Positions 10,626 through 19,244 of a stretch of DNA of 37,594 bases are shown here, piece after piece. A program made the position numbers and the translations under genes. Where the stretch lies: positions 1 through 37,594 of the forward strand of contig JAPPQC010000044.1 in the NCBI GenBank assembly GCA_028817225.1, in the 5' to 3' direction. Position 1 is the stretch's first letter. Each line of letters opens with the position of its first letter. The stretch is from Gammaproteobacteria bacterium. GTDB lineage: Bacteria > Pseudomonadota > Gammaproteobacteria > Poriferisulfidales > Oxydemutatoraceae. A model generated the notes under the pieces. That model ran no database searches and was not told the origin of the DNA. It was given only the letters and a program-made list of their open reading frames with translations.

Positions 10626-10639
10626 GGCACCCCGGGTCG

Positions 10640-10693
10640 CCAACACAAACCCGCACTCAACCTGACACACCATCCCCCAACACAAACCCGCAC
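10640..10693 (+). repeat. 17-bp direct repeat in the spacer before glyA
   Basis: CCAACACAAACCCGCAC occurs at 10640-10656 and again at 10677-10693, 37 bases apart. No function is evident. The 239-bp spacer 10555-10793 otherwise holds the hairpin and the glyA promoter, and no gene. Confidence 0.6.
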
Positions 10694-10713
10694 CCCGTTC
10701 ACCCCCTCCATCC

Positions 10714-10742
10714 CTGACCCGCCGCCGCTTTCAATGTATAAT
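10714..10742 (+). promoter_or_regulatory. Predicted sigma70 promoter of glyA
   Basis: CTGACC (10714-10719) and a perfect TATAAT (10737-10742) are 17 bases apart. Transcription would begin near 10749, leaving a leader of about 45 bases before the glyA start. Confidence 0.65.
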
Positions 10743-10793
10743 GCGCCTCACCACACCACCAACCACCAAAAGCAACCAACCCAGGGAAAAACC

Positions 10794-12047
10794 ATGTTCA
10801 AAACCAGCATGAAAATCGCGGATTTCGATCCCGAACTGTCCGTCGCAATGGAAGCCGAGCGCAAGCGCCAGGAGGATCACATCGAGCTGATTGCGTCGGA
10901 AAACTACACCAGCCCGCGCGTGCTGGAGGCGCAAGGCTCGGTGCTGACCAACAAATACGCCGAGGGCTACCCCGGAAAACGCTATTACGGCGGCTGCGAA
11001 AATGTGGATGTCGCCGAGCAACTCGCGATAGACCGCCTGAAGGAACTCTACGGCGCCGACTACGCCAATGTGCAGCCGCACTCCGGCTCGCAGGCCAACG
11101 CCGCGGTTTATCTCGCGCTGTGCAAGCCGGGCGACACCATCCTGGGCATGAGCCTCGCGCACGGCGGCCACCTGACGCACGGCGCCAAGGTCAATTTCTC
11201 CGGCCAGGTTTTCAACGCCCATCAGTACGGCATCAACGACGACGGCCTGCTGGTCTATGACGAGATAGAAAAACAGGCCGTTGAATGCAAACCGAAAATG
11301 ATCATCGCCGGCTTTTCCGCGTATTCGCAGGTGGTGGACTGGGAGCGCATGGCCGCCATCGCCGCCAGGGTCGGCGCCTTTCTGGTCGTGGACATGGCGC
11401 ATGTGTCGGGCCTGGTGGCGGCGGGCGAATACCCCAACCCGGTGCCGCACGCCGATGTCGTCACCTCGACCACGCACAAGACCCTGCGCGGCCCGCGCAG
11501 CGGCTTCATCATCGCCCGCCGCAACGAGGAGATTGCGAAGAAAATCAACTCGATGGTGTTCCCCGGAATGCAGGGCGGCCCGCTGATGCATGTCATCGCC
11601 GCGAAGGCGGTCGCGTTCAAAGAGGCGATGCAGCCGGAATTCGGGGAATACATCCGCCTCGTCAAGAGCAACGCCGTGGCCATGGCCGACACGATGATCA
11701 AGCGCGGCTACGACATCGTCTCCGGCGGCACCGAGAACCACCTGATGCTGGTCAGCCTGATTGCCCGCGGCATGACCGGCAAGGCGGCGGACGCGGCGCT
11801 CGGGCGCGCCCACATCACCGTCAACAAGAACAGCGTGCCGAACGACCCGAACTCGCCGTTTGTCACCAGCGGCCTGCGGCTCGGAACGCCGGCCATCACG
11901 ACCCGCGGTTTCGACAACGCAAGCACCGTTGAACTCACCAACCTGCTGTGCGATGTGCTCGACGACATCGAGAACGAGAACACCATCGCCGCGGTGCGCG
12001 ACAAGGTCGCCGGGCTGTGCCGCAAATTCCCGGTGTACGGCAACTGA
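10794..12047 (+). CDS. glyA: Serine hydroxymethyltransferase
   Basis: Converts serine and tetrahydrofolate to glycine and 5,10-methylene-tetrahydrofolate, the main one-carbon source; cytoplasmic and PLP-dependent. The product is 417 residues, the same length as the E. coli enzyme. It shows the HIELIASEN segment, a GSQAN phosphate-binding region near residue 98, the VVDMAHVSG segment near 198, and the PLP lysine K229 in [15 protein letters not shown] chose the ATG at 10794, which gives the family N-terminus ([15 protein letters not shown]) and has AGGG 7-8 bases upstream; the same frame extends to 10734, but that extension overlaps the promoter. nrdR follows 22 bases later, so the two may be co-transcribed. 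Confidence 0.97.
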   Translation: MFKTSMKIADFDPELSVAMEAERKRQEDHIELIASENYTSPRVLEAQGSVLTNKYAEGYPGKRYYGGCENVDVAEQLAIDRLKELYGADYANVQPHSGSQANAAVYLALCKPGDTILGMSLAHGGHLTHGAKVNFSGQVFNAHQYGINDDGLLVYDEIEKQAVECKPKMIIAGFSAYSQVVDWERMAAIAARVGAFLVVDMAHVSGLVAAGEYPNPVPHADVVTSTTHKTLRGPRSGFIIARRNEEIAKKINSMVFPGMQGGPLMHVIAAKAVAFKEAMQPEFGEYIRLVKSNAVAMADTMIKRGYDIVSGGTENHLMLVSLIARGMTGKAADAALGRAHITVNKNSVPNDPNSPFVTSGLRLGTPAITTRGFDNASTVELTNLLCDVLDDIENENTIAAVRDKVAGLCRKFPVYGN

Positions 12048-12069
12048 CAGCGCAAGCGCGCCGCCCGAA

Positions 12070-12567
12070 GTGAACTGCCCATTCTGCGGCGAATCCAGGA
12101 CTGAAGTTACCGACACGCGGCCTGTTTCCGGCAGCAACTGCACCCGGCGGCGGCGCCAATGCAGGGTTTGCCGCAAGCGCTTCACGACCTACGAGACGCT
12201 GCACCTGACGGCGCCGAAGGTCGTCAAGCGCGATGGCCGCCGCGAGCCGTTCGACGCCGACAAACTGCGCCGCAGCATCGTCATGGCGACGGCCAAGAGG
12301 CCGGTTTCCGAAGGCGACATTGACGCGCTGGTCGAGCGGGTCGAACTCAACATCATGTCGGTCAGAAAGCAGGAGGTGGACTCCGTCCGCATCGGCCAGG
12401 CGGTGATGCGCGAACTGGAAAAACTCGACCATGTCGCCTATGTGCGCTTCGCGTCGGTGTACAGAAACTTCCAGGATGTCGGCGCGTTCCGCGAAATTGT
12501 CGAGGGAATCGGCGCCGCCGCGCCCGCCGAAAACGACAGCCAACTGCCGCTCGACATTGATGAATGA
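12070..12567 (+). CDS. nrdR: Transcriptional repressor NrdR
   Basis: Represses ribonucleotide reductase genes in response to dNTP/ATP levels. The 165-residue product has the zinc ribbon C3-x2-C6 and C31-x2-C34 with the RRRxC and RFTTYE segments, followed by an ATP-cone domain (about residues 48-138) that begins VVKRDGRREPFD. The start is the GTG at 12070, because family members begin directly before NCPFC; no strong ribosome site is visible. It lies between glyA and ribD and overlaps the ribD start by 8 bases. nrdR next to rib genes is a common bacterial arrangement. Confidence 0.95.
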   Translation: MNCPFCGESRTEVTDTRPVSGSNCTRRRRQCRVCRKRFTTYETLHLTAPKVVKRDGRREPFDADKLRRSIVMATAKRPVSEGDIDALVERVELNIMSVRKQEVDSVRIGQAVMRELEKLDHVAYVRFASVYRNFQDVGAFREIVEGIGAAAPAENDSQLPLDIDE

Positions 12568-13714
12568 CGCCTACTTCATGTGCAAGGCGCTGGCGCTGGC
12601 GCGGCGCGGGCTTTACACCGCGCACCCCAACCCGAGGGTCGGCTGCGTCATCGCCCGCGACGGGCGCGTCGTCGGCGCGGGGTTTCACCGCGAGACCGGC
12701 GGCGACCACGCCGAAATCGCCGCGCTGCGCGAGGCCGGCGATGCGGCGCGCGGCGCGACCGCCTACCTGACGCTTGAGCCGTGCGCGCACCACGGCAGAA
12801 CGCCGCCGTGCAGCGAGGCGCTGGCGCGCGCCGGCGTCGCGCGCGTCGTCGCGGCGATGGAAGATCCCAACCCGCGCGTCAGCGGCGCCGGCCTTGCGGC
12901 GCTGCGCGACGCCGGCATTGACACCGAAGTCGGCCTGTTCGCCGACGACGCGCGCCGCCTGAACCGCGGCTTCATCTCGCGCATGACGCGGCGCCGTCCG
13001 TGGGTGCGCATCAAGTCGGCCATCAGCCTCGACGGGCGCATCGCGCTGGCGTCCGGCGACAGCGCCTGGATCAGCGGCGAGGCGTCGCGCCGCGATGTGC
13101 AGTTCTGGCGCGCGCAAAGTGGCGCGCTGCTGACCGGCAGCGGCACGGTGCTGCACGACGACCCGCGGCTGAGCGTGCGCCTGTCCGGCGAAGACCTCGG
13201 CGTGGCCGGCGAAGTGCGCCAGCCGATGCGCGTCGTCGTGGACGGCGCGATGAAGACATCGCCGTCGGCGAAGATTTACGCGCCCGGCGCAGTTGTTGCC
13301 GTCGCCGTTTGCGATAGCGCAAACGCCGCCAGCGCGCCCGGCGACAGCGCAAGCACCGCTGCCAAATCCGCAAAACACGCCGAATTCACCGCGCGCGGCG
13401 TCGAGGTGCTGGCCTTCAATGACGCGCGCCATGTCCCGCTGGCGGCGCTGCTGGAGACGCTGGCCGGGCGCTTTGAAATCAACGAGGTGCAGGTGGAAAG
13501 CGGCGCCGGCCTCGGCGGCGCGCTGATTGAGGCCGGCCTGTGCGACGAATTGCTGCTTTATCTGGCGCCGCATCTGCTGGGGGACGGCGGCAGGGGGCTT
13601 GCGGAATTCGGCGATATCATTGAAAGTATGGACCGGCGCAGGGAATTTGACTACGAGGACATCCGCATGACGGGCAAAGACATCAGAATATTGGCGAGAC
13701 CATGTCCACGATAG
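12560..13714 (+). CDS. ribD: Bifunctional pyrimidine deaminase/reductase RibD
   Basis: Carries out deamination and then side-chain reduction of the early riboflavin pyrimidine intermediate. The N-terminal deaminase (about residues 1-145) has the HPNPRVGCV segment, the zinc-site HAE (in GGDHAEIAAL) and the EPCAHHGRTPPC motif. The C-terminal reductase (about 150-384) begins with RPWVRIKSAISLDGRIA and has a late VESGAGLGGALI segment. A low-complexity Ala/Ser-rich insert (VCDSANAASAPGDSASTAAK, about residues 253-272) interrupts the reductase and is probably a surface loop. The start at 12560 overlaps nrdR by 8 bases; the 3' end overlaps the next gene by 13 bases, indicating translational coupling. 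Confidence 0.95.
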   Translation: MNDAYFMCKALALARRGLYTAHPNPRVGCVIARDGRVVGAGFHRETGGDHAEIAALREAGDAARGATAYLTLEPCAHHGRTPPCSEALARAGVARVVAAMEDPNPRVSGAGLAALRDAGIDTEVGLFADDARRLNRGFISRMTRRRPWVRIKSAISLDGRIALASGDSAWISGEASRRDVQFWRAQSGALLTGSGTVLHDDPRLSVRLSGEDLGVAGEVRQPMRVVVDGAMKTSPSAKIYAPGAVVAVAVCDSANAASAPGDSASTAAKSAKHAEFTARGVEVLAFNDARHVPLAALLETLAGRFEINEVQVESGAGLGGALIEAGLCDELLLYLAPHLLGDGGRGLAEFGDIIESMDRRREFDYEDIRMTGKDIRILARPCPR

Positions 13715-14289
13715 TGGCGGTCCGCAAGAACGGCCGTGTGTGCATCGCGGCGGACACGCTGACCAGTTTCGGCGATGTCAAGCAGAGCAGCGACTACGAG
13801 TTGTCGCACGACAAGATTTTCGAGTACGACGGCAACTACATCGGCATCGTCGGCAGCGCCGCGCACGACGCCGTCGTCAGGAGTCTGTTGTGGGAAAACG
13901 GCGCCGACGAATACGATTTCAGTTCGCGCATGGCGATCTTCGAGTCGTTCCGCAGAATCCATCCGCTGCTGAAAGAACACTACTACCTGAACCCGAAGGA
14001 GGACGACGACTCGCCCTACGAGTCGAGCCGCATTGACGCGCTCATCGTCAACCGCCACGGCATGTTCTCGGTGTTCTCGCTGCGCGAGGTGTTTGAGTAT
14101 TCGCGCTTCTGGGCCATCGGCGCCGGCGCCGAGTTCGCGCTCGGCGCGATGTTCGCGGCTTACGGACACTGCGGCGAGGCCGACGAAATCGCCGACGCCG
14201 GCGTCCGCGCCGCCGCCGAGTTCGACAGTTCCAGCGCGCTGCCGCTGACGATGTACTCGGTCGCCCTCGACGCGGAAGACCCCGCCTGA
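13702..14289 (+). CDS. HslV-like N-terminal-nucleophile hydrolase
   Basis: The 195-residue product closely follows the proteasome-type peptidase HslV at its start: (M)STIVAVRKNGRVCIAAD aligns with the mature HslV segment TTIVSVRRNGHVVIAGD. Counting after Met removal, the first residue is Ser rather than Thr, Asp17 is kept, and a lysine at 37 may replace HslV Lys33. Later it has a GAGAEFALGAM segment like the HslV GSGGxYAxAAA turn. It is longer than typical HslV (about 176) and no HslU ATPase is in the window, so it may be a stand-alone Ntn hydrolase. It sits between ribD (13-base overlap) and ribE (3-base gap), so it is probably expressed with riboflavin genes. The substrate is unknown. Confidence 0.75.
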   Translation: MSTIVAVRKNGRVCIAADTLTSFGDVKQSSDYELSHDKIFEYDGNYIGIVGSAAHDAVVRSLLWENGADEYDFSSRMAIFESFRRIHPLLKEHYYLNPKEDDDSPYESSRIDALIVNRHGMFSVFSLREVFEYSRFWAIGAGAEFALGAMFAAYGHCGEADEIADAGVRAAAEFDSSSALPLTMYSVALDAEDPA

Positions 14290-14292
14290 GCG

Positions 14293-14886
14293 ATGTTCAG
14301 CGGCATCGTGCGGACGACGGGCCGGGTCGCCGCGGCCTCGGACTCGCCGCGCGGGCGCCGCCTGCGCTTCGAGGCCGGCGAAAACCTTGCCAAAGACATC
14401 TCGCCCGGCGCCAGTCTGTGCGTCAGCGGCGTCTGCCTGACCGCCGCCGAATGCAACGGCGCCGCCTTCACCGCCGATGTGTCGGCGGAAACCCTGTCGT
14501 GCACGACGCTCGGCGGCCTGCGGGTCGGCGACGCGGTCAACCTGGAGCCGGCGCTGGCGGCGTCGGCGCGGCTTGACGGCCACTTTGTCAGCGGCCATGT
14601 GGACGGCGTCGGCGAAATCACCGCCTGCGACGACGACGGCGAATCACGCCGCCTCGCCATCCGCTTCCCCGAAACGCTGGCGCGCTACCTGGCGCGCAAG
14701 GGCGCGGTGTGCGTGGACGGCGTCAGTCTCACCGTCAACGAGGTCGGCGCGTCGGATTTCTCGGTCAATGTCATCCCGTTCACGCTGGCGCAGACGACAC
14801 TGTCGAGCCGCCGCGCCGGCGACGCCGTCAACATCGAGGTGGACCTGCTGGCGCGCTACCTCGAACGCCTGATGGAGGCGCGGTGA
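14293..14886 (+). CDS. ribE: Riboflavin synthase, alpha subunit
   Basis: Dismutates two 6,7-dimethyl-8-ribityllumazine molecules to riboflavin. The 197-residue product shows the typical N-terminus MFSGIV and two lumazine-binding repeats. The first has LCVSGVCLT; the second has FVSGHVDGVGEI near residue 97 and VCVDGVSLTVNEV near residue 140. It follows the HslV-like gene by 3 bases and overlaps ftsB by 4 bases (GTGA), so it belongs to the same transcript as ribD. ribBA and ribH are not in this window. Confidence 0.95.
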   Translation: MFSGIVRTTGRVAAASDSPRGRRLRFEAGENLAKDISPGASLCVSGVCLTAAECNGAAFTADVSAETLSCTTLGGLRVGDAVNLEPALAASARLDGHFVSGHVDGVGEITACDDDGESRRLAIRFPETLARYLARKGAVCVDGVSLTVNEVGASDFSVNVIPFTLAQTTLSSRRAGDAVNIEVDLLARYLERLMEAR

Positions 14887-15233
14887 CGGCGGCGCGCAAC
14901 CGCCGCGGGCGCCGCCGCACCGGCGCGCGGCTGCTCGGCGCCGCGCTGCTGGCGCTGCTGGTGATGCTGCAATTCTCGCTGTGGGGCGGCGACGGCCTGC
15001 TGCACTGGTGGAGTCTGCGCGACGCCAACGAACAGGAACGGCAAATCAACCGCGGCCTGCGCGAGCAGAACGAGGCGCTGGCGCGCGAGGTGCGCGATGT
15101 CAAGACCGGCGTCGGCGCCATCGAGGAGAAGGCGCGCGAAGACCTCGGCATGGTCAAGCCGGGCGAGGCGTTTTACCGCGTCATCGAGCGCGGCGGCGGG
15201 GCCGGCAGCGGGCCGGAGCGCGCGCGCGAATGA
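14883..15233 (+). CDS. ftsB: Cell division protein FtsB
   Basis: Bitopic inner-membrane septal protein that forms a complex with FtsL and FtsQ. The 116-residue product has a basic cytoplasmic N-terminus, one membrane segment (about residues 17-36, rich in Leu/Ala), then a periplasmic coiled coil and the family signature EDLGMVKPGEAFYRVIE. The Arg-rich N-terminal tail and the Gly/Glu C-terminal tail make it slightly longer than usual. It begins with GTG at 14883, overlapping the ribE stop, and its own stop overlaps the ispD ATG. ftsB-ispD-ispF is a conserved gammaproteobacterial order. Confidence 0.93.
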   Translation: MTAARNRRGRRRTGARLLGAALLALLVMLQFSLWGGDGLLHWWSLRDANEQERQINRGLREQNEALAREVRDVKTGVGAIEEKAREDLGMVKPGEAFYRVIERGGGAGSGPERARE

Positions 15234-15922
15234 AATGCTGGGGCGTCGTGCCGGCGGCGGGCCGCGGTGCGCGCATGAACGGCGGTGTGCCGAAGCAATA
15301 CCGGATGCTCGGCGGCGTCAGCGTGCTCGACCGCAGCATCGCCGCGCTGCTCGCCCACCCGGCCATGCAGGCGGTGATGGTCGCTTTGTCGGCCAGAGAT
15401 GACCGTTGGTCGGAAAGTCGTTGCGCCGGCGACGCGCGTGTGTTGTCATGCACCGGCGGCGGCAGCCGCGCCGAATCGGTGCACAACGCGCTGGAGGCGC
15501 TGGCCGGCATCGCCGACGACGACGACTGGGTCGCCGTCCACGACGCCGTGCGGCCCTGTTTGCGCGGCGCCGATTTGGCGCGCCTGCTGAGCGAGGCCGC
15601 CGACGAGCCGGCGGGCGCCGTGCTGGTCGCGCCCATCAGCGACACGGTCAAGCAGGTGGCCGGCGGCTACATCGAGCGCACGCTCGACCGCGGGTGCGTT
15701 GTGCGGGCGGTGACGCCGCAGGTGTTTCGTTACCGCCTGCTGCGCGAGGCGCTTGCGGGCGCGCTGGCCGACGGCGTCGCGCCGACCGACGAGGCCGCCG
15801 CGATGGAGCGCGCGGGCCACCCGGTGAGGGCGGTGGCGGGCGACGCCGGCAATGTCAAGATCACCTGGCCGGGCGACCTGCGCCGCGCGGAAAGCAACCT
15901 TGAAACGGGAGACACGCAATGA
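15230..15922 (+). CDS. ispD: 2-C-methyl-D-erythritol 4-phosphate cytidylyltransferase
   Basis: MEP pathway of isoprenoid synthesis: couples CTP to methylerythritol phosphate. The 230-residue product starts with the nucleotide-binding signature PAAGRGARMNGGVPKQY (residues 8-24) and has the VHDAVRPC segment near residue 103, SDTVKQV near 139, and TDEAAAMERAG near 185. The start ATG at 15230 overlaps the ftsB stop, and the stop overlaps the ispF start, each by 4 bases. Confidence 0.96.
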   Translation: MKCWGVVPAAGRGARMNGGVPKQYRMLGGVSVLDRSIAALLAHPAMQAVMVALSARDDRWSESRCAGDARVLSCTGGGSRAESVHNALEALAGIADDDDWVAVHDAVRPCLRGADLARLLSEAADEPAGAVLVAPISDTVKQVAGGYIERTLDRGCVVRAVTPQVFRYRLLREALAGALADGVAPTDEAAAMERAGHPVRAVAGDAGNVKITWPGDLRRAESNLETGDTQ

Positions 15923-16404
15923 ACGACGGACTTCGAATCGGGCACGGCTACGATGTGCACGCCTTCTGCAAGGGGCGCTACATCGTCATCGGCGGCGTGC
16001 GGATTCCGTTTCGCTTCGGGCTGAAGGCGCATTCCGACGGCGATGTGCTGATTCACTCGGTGTGCGACGCGCTGCTCGGCGCCGCCGCGCTCGGCGACAT
16101 CGGCTCGCATTTCCCCGACCACGACGAGGCGTGGGAGGCCATCAACAGCCGCTGGCTTTTGTGCAAGGTGCACGCGATGCTGTCCGGTGCCGGGTTCGGC
16201 ATCATCAACATTGACTCGACGCTGGTCGCGCAGGCGCCGCAGATGCAGCCGCACATCGCGCGCATGCGCGACAACCTGGCCGCGGATCTGTCGCTTGCGC
16301 CGGAGCGCATCAGCATCAAGGCGACGACGACCGAGCGGCTCGGCTTCGCCGGGCGCGAGGAGGGGCTGGCGGCCCACAGCATCGCGTTGATCGGGCGCGC
16401 CTGA
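15919..16404 (+). CDS. ispF: 2-C-methyl-D-erythritol 2,4-cyclodiphosphate synthase
   Basis: Forms the cyclic diphosphate intermediate of the MEP pathway. The 161-residue product has the metal site GHGYDVHAF (D12, H14), HSDGDVLIHSVCDALLGA with the second histidine ligand, the GDIGSHFPD segment, and the C-terminal KATTTERLGFAGREEG signature. It is the normal length for the family. It is translationally coupled to ispD and followed 5 bases later by yoaA. Confidence 0.97.
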   Translation: MNDGLRIGHGYDVHAFCKGRYIVIGGVRIPFRFGLKAHSDGDVLIHSVCDALLGAAALGDIGSHFPDHDEAWEAINSRWLLCKVHAMLSGAGFGIINIDSTLVAQAPQMQPHIARMRDNLAADLSLAPERISIKATTTERLGFAGREEGLAAHSIALIGRA

Positions 16405-16409
16405 GCGCG

Positions 16410-18338
16410 ATGAACGACGCCGATTTCGCGCGCCGCTGCGCCGATGTGCTGTCGGCCCAAGGCCCCGTCGCCGGCCACATCGCCGGTTTCAGCGAGCGGG
16501 CGCAGCAACTGGCGATGACGCGCCGGGTGGCCGCCGCCGTCGCCGTCGGCGACAGCCTTGTCGTCGAGGCCGGCACCGGCATCGGCAAGACCTTCGCCTA
16601 TCTTGTGCCGGCGGTGCTGTCCGGGCGGCGCACAATCATCTCGACCGGAACGCGCCACCTGCAAGACCAGATTTATTTCAAGGATTTGCCGATTGTGCTC
16701 GAAGCGCTGGACGCGCCGGTTGAAACCGCGCTGCTGAAAGGGCGCGCCAACTACCTGTGCCTTGAGCGCCTCGACCGCCACGGCCAGACGCAGATGCTCG
16801 ACCCGGACGCCGCCGACAGCGTTGAAATCATCCGGCGCTGGTCGCGCGAGACCGCCGACGGCGACATCAACTCGCTGAAAGAGGTGGCCGAGGACGACGC
16901 GGTGTGGCCGCTGCTGCTTTCCACGCCGGACACCTGCCTCGGATCCAACTGCCCGCGCCACCGCGACTGCTTCGTGTCGAAGGCGAGGCAGAAGGCGGCG
17001 CAGGCCGACCTCGTCGTCGTCAACCACCACCTGCTGATGGCGGACATGGCGCTGAAGGAAGAGGGCTTTATGGAACTGCTGCCGGGCACCGACACCATCA
17101 TCGTGGATGAGGCGCACCAGTTGCGGGGCGTGGCCGAGAGCAATTTCACCGAACGCCTGACAAGCCGCGGCCTGGCCGACCTGCTGCGCGACTGCGAAAG
17201 CGCGGCAAAGGCCGGCGACAGCGCCGACAGCGCCGACGCGGCGCTGGCCGAAGCCATCGCCGGCGGGCGCAGCGCGCTGGAGCGGTTTACGCGGCTGTTC
17301 GCAAAACTGCCCGAGCGCGCGCCCATCGCCGCGCTGAAGTCCGCCGCGCGCTTTGATGAGGGCCGCAAAACGCTGGCCGGCGCGCTGGAGGCGCTGGCGT
17401 CGCGGCTGAAACCGCTGCGCGAACTGTCGGAACAGTGGCACAACCTGTGGCAGCGAAACGAGGCCGCGAAAGACCATCTGGCGCGCGTGCTGGACGGCGG
17501 CGGCGACGCGGTCGCGTGGTTCTCGCGCACGGCGCGCTCGTTTCAGTTGTGCTTGAGTCCGTGTGATGTGTCGTCGCTGCTGGCCGGCAAGACGCGCCTC
17601 TACGACGCGAACTGGATTTACACATCGGCGACCATCGCCGTCGGCGACGACTTCACGCATTTCCTGTCCGAACTGGGGCTGGACCCGGACAGCGCGCAGG
17701 CCGCCTTCGACAGCCCGTTTGACTACCAACTGCAAACGGCGCTCTACCTGCCCGAAAACCTGCCCGACCCGAACGACGAAGACTACACCGAGGCGCTGAT
17801 GCGCGGCGTCAAGCCGCTGCTGGAGATGTCGGACGGGCGCGCTTTTCTGCTGTTCACCAGTTACCGCGCGCTGAACCGCGCCGCCGAATGGCTGGCCGCG
17901 CACACCGCGTGGCGCCTGCTGGTGCAGGGGCGCGCGCCGAAGATGGAGTTGATCCGGCGTTTCGGCGACGGCCACGGCAAACTGCTGCTTGGCACCAACA
18001 GTTTCCGCGAAGGCGTGGATGTGAAGGGCGCGGCGCTCAGCTGCGTGGTCATAGACCGCCTGCCGTTCGCGTCGCCGGGCGACCCGGTGACGCAGGCCAA
18101 GATTGCGCGGGCGCGGGAACTGGAGCGCAACTTCTTCGCCGAGAACACGCTGCCGGAGGCGGTGCTCGCGCTGCGCCAGGGCGTCGGGCGCCTGATACGC
18201 GATGAAACCGATTCCGGCGTCATCGTCATCGGCGACCGCAGGATACGCACCAAACCTTACGGACGGGTGTTTCTCGACAGTCTGCCGCCGATGAAGGTGT
18301 TCCGGAAAATCCCGCCGCTGAAGGGTTATTTTCAATGA
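16410..18338 (+). CDS. yoaA: ATP-dependent helicase, YoaA/DinG family
   Basis: XPD-like superfamily 2 helicase that unwinds DNA 5' to 3'; E. coli YoaA acts in tolerance of replication-blocking lesions. The 642-residue product has Walker A AGTGIGKT (54-61), four cysteines expected to hold an iron-sulfur cluster (C117, C176, C181, C187), the DEAH box at 233-236, and a C-terminal helicase half with LRQGVGRLIRDETDSGVIVIGDRR. I prefer YoaA to DinG because tsaB follows directly, as in E. coli, and the length fits. It overlaps the tsaB start by 4 bases (ATGA). Confidence 0.92.
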   Translation: MNDADFARRCADVLSAQGPVAGHIAGFSERAQQLAMTRRVAAAVAVGDSLVVEAGTGIGKTFAYLVPAVLSGRRTIISTGTRHLQDQIYFKDLPIVLEALDAPVETALLKGRANYLCLERLDRHGQTQMLDPDAADSVEIIRRWSRETADGDINSLKEVAEDDAVWPLLLSTPDTCLGSNCPRHRDCFVSKARQKAAQADLVVVNHHLLMADMALKEEGFMELLPGTDTIIVDEAHQLRGVAESNFTERLTSRGLADLLRDCESAAKAGDSADSADAALAEAIAGGRSALERFTRLFAKLPERAPIAALKSAARFDEGRKTLAGALEALASRLKPLRELSEQWHNLWQRNEAAKDHLARVLDGGGDAVAWFSRTARSFQLCLSPCDVSSLLAGKTRLYDANWIYTSATIAVGDDFTHFLSELGLDPDSAQAAFDSPFDYQLQTALYLPENLPDPNDEDYTEALMRGVKPLLEMSDGRAFLLFTSYRALNRAAEWLAAHTAWRLLVQGRAPKMELIRRFGDGHGKLLLGTNSFREGVDVKGAALSCVVIDRLPFASPGDPVTQAKIARARELERNFFAENTLPEAVLALRQGVGRLIRDETDSGVIVIGDRRIRTKPYGRVFLDSLPPMKVFRKIPPLKGYFQ

Positions 18339-19039
18339 GCGCGGCGGTGCTTGCGATTGACACCGCGACCGAGGCCTGCTCGGCGGCGCTGCACTGCGGC
18401 GGCGCCACCCGGCGCCGTTTCGAGATTGCGCCGCGCCGACACAACACGCTGATTTTCGAGATGTGCGAATCGCTTTTCGAGGAAACCGGCGCCGGTCTCA
18501 GCGACCTCGACGCCCTCGTGTTTGGCCGCGGGCCGGGCGCGTTCACCGGCGTGCGCATCGCCGCGAGTTTCGCGCAAGGCGTCGCGTATGCGCGCGGCCT
18601 GCCGGTCGTGCCGGTGTCCGATTTGCGCGCCGTCGCACAGGCGGCGATGGAACGCCACAACGCCGACTCGGTGCTGGTCGCCATGGACGCGCGCATGGGC
18701 GAGGTGTACCACGGCTGCTTCACACGCGGCGCCGACGGCCTCGCCGCGCCCGCCGGCGACGAAGGCGTGGCGGCGCCCGAACAAGTGCCAATCGCCGCCG
18801 ATTTCCACGGCATCGGCGCCGGCTCAGCCTGGCGCGTCCATCGCGCCGCGCTGGACAAGGCGCTGGGCAATGCACTTGACAGGGCGCCGGGCGGCGCGCC
18901 AGGCATCTGCGACGAAGACTTGTTGCCCGACGCCGCAGTCATGCTCCAACTGACACTGCCGGCCATCATCACCGGCGGCGCGAACGCGGCGGTAGAGGCG
19001 GCGGACGCACTGCCGGTCTATCTGCGCAGCCCGGTCTGA
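18335..19039 (+). CDS. tsaB: tRNA threonylcarbamoyladenosine biosynthesis protein TsaB
   Basis: Partner of TsaD and TsaE in making the t6A modification at position 37 of ANN-decoding tRNAs. The 234-residue ASKHA-fold product starts VLAIDTATEACSAAL, has the GRGPGAFTGVRIAASFAQG signature near residues 66-84 and VLVAMDARMGEVY near 116. The C-terminal half contains an Ala/Gly-rich stretch. The gene after it is a tRNA-Thr(UGU), itself a t6A substrate; whether that placement matters is unknown. Confidence 0.94.
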   Translation: MSAAVLAIDTATEACSAALHCGGATRRRFEIAPRRHNTLIFEMCESLFEETGAGLSDLDALVFGRGPGAFTGVRIAASFAQGVAYARGLPVVPVSDLRAVAQAAMERHNADSVLVAMDARMGEVYHGCFTRGADGLAAPAGDEGVAAPEQVPIAADFHGIGAGSAWRVHRAALDKALGNALDRAPGGAPGICDEDLLPDAAVMLQLTLPAIITGGANAAVEAADALPVYLRSPV

Positions 19040-19072
19040 CACTGCGACGGGCGCACCATTCCGTTCTCGCCT

Positions 19073-19078
19073 TATAAT
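19073..19078 (+). promoter_or_regulatory. -10 element upstream of tRNA-Thr
   Basis: A perfect TATAAT lies 13 bases before the tRNA 5' end, followed by a GC-rich discriminator (GACCGCGC). No good -35 is visible at the right distance. Expected transcription start is about 19085. Confidence 0.5.
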
Positions 19079-19091
19079 AGACCGCGCAACC

Positions 19092-19167
19092 GCCGGGGTA
19101 GCACAATCGGTAGTGCAGCGCATTTGTAATGCGAAGGTTGGGGGTTCGATTCCTCTCCCCGGCACCA
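19092..19167 (+). tRNA. tRNA-Thr (anticodon UGU)
   Basis: A 76-base cloverleaf. The acceptor arms GCCGGGG and CCCCGGC pair over 7 bases, the T arm contains GGTTCGATTCC, and the encoded CCA ends at 19167. The anticodon loop reads TTTGTAA, giving anticodon TGT, which reads ACA threonine codons. One anticodon-stem pair (27-43) appears to be a G/A mismatch. Confidence 0.93.
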
Positions 19168-19215
19168 AAATTTGACTTTTGGCGCAAAGGAAAAGCGCAA
19201 CCGGCTCGCCCGCAG

Positions 19216-19244
19216 AACAGCGGCGGCGCGTTGCCGCCGCTGTT
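19216..19244 (-). terminator. 12-bp perfect inverted repeat between tRNA-Thr and the coiled-coil gene
   Basis: AACAGCGGCGGC (19216-19227) and GCCGCCGCTGTT (19233-19244) form a perfect stem with a 5-base loop. Its outer arm runs into the TAA stop of the minus-strand coiled-coil gene. It could stop transcription from either side, but neither strand has a T-run after it. Confidence 0.5.

Noticed and set aside
12431-12559. Longer version of ribD starting at 12431.
   Set aside because: The extension reads out of frame through nrdR and has no RibD homology; the family N-terminus begins at the ATG at 12560.
16053-18335. A 760-codon open frame on the minus strand opposite ispF and yoaA.
   Set aside because: It is antisense to two well-recognised genes, is rich in Arg/His/Gln/Ala with no domain motif, and is what GC-rich coding DNA produces on the opposite strand.
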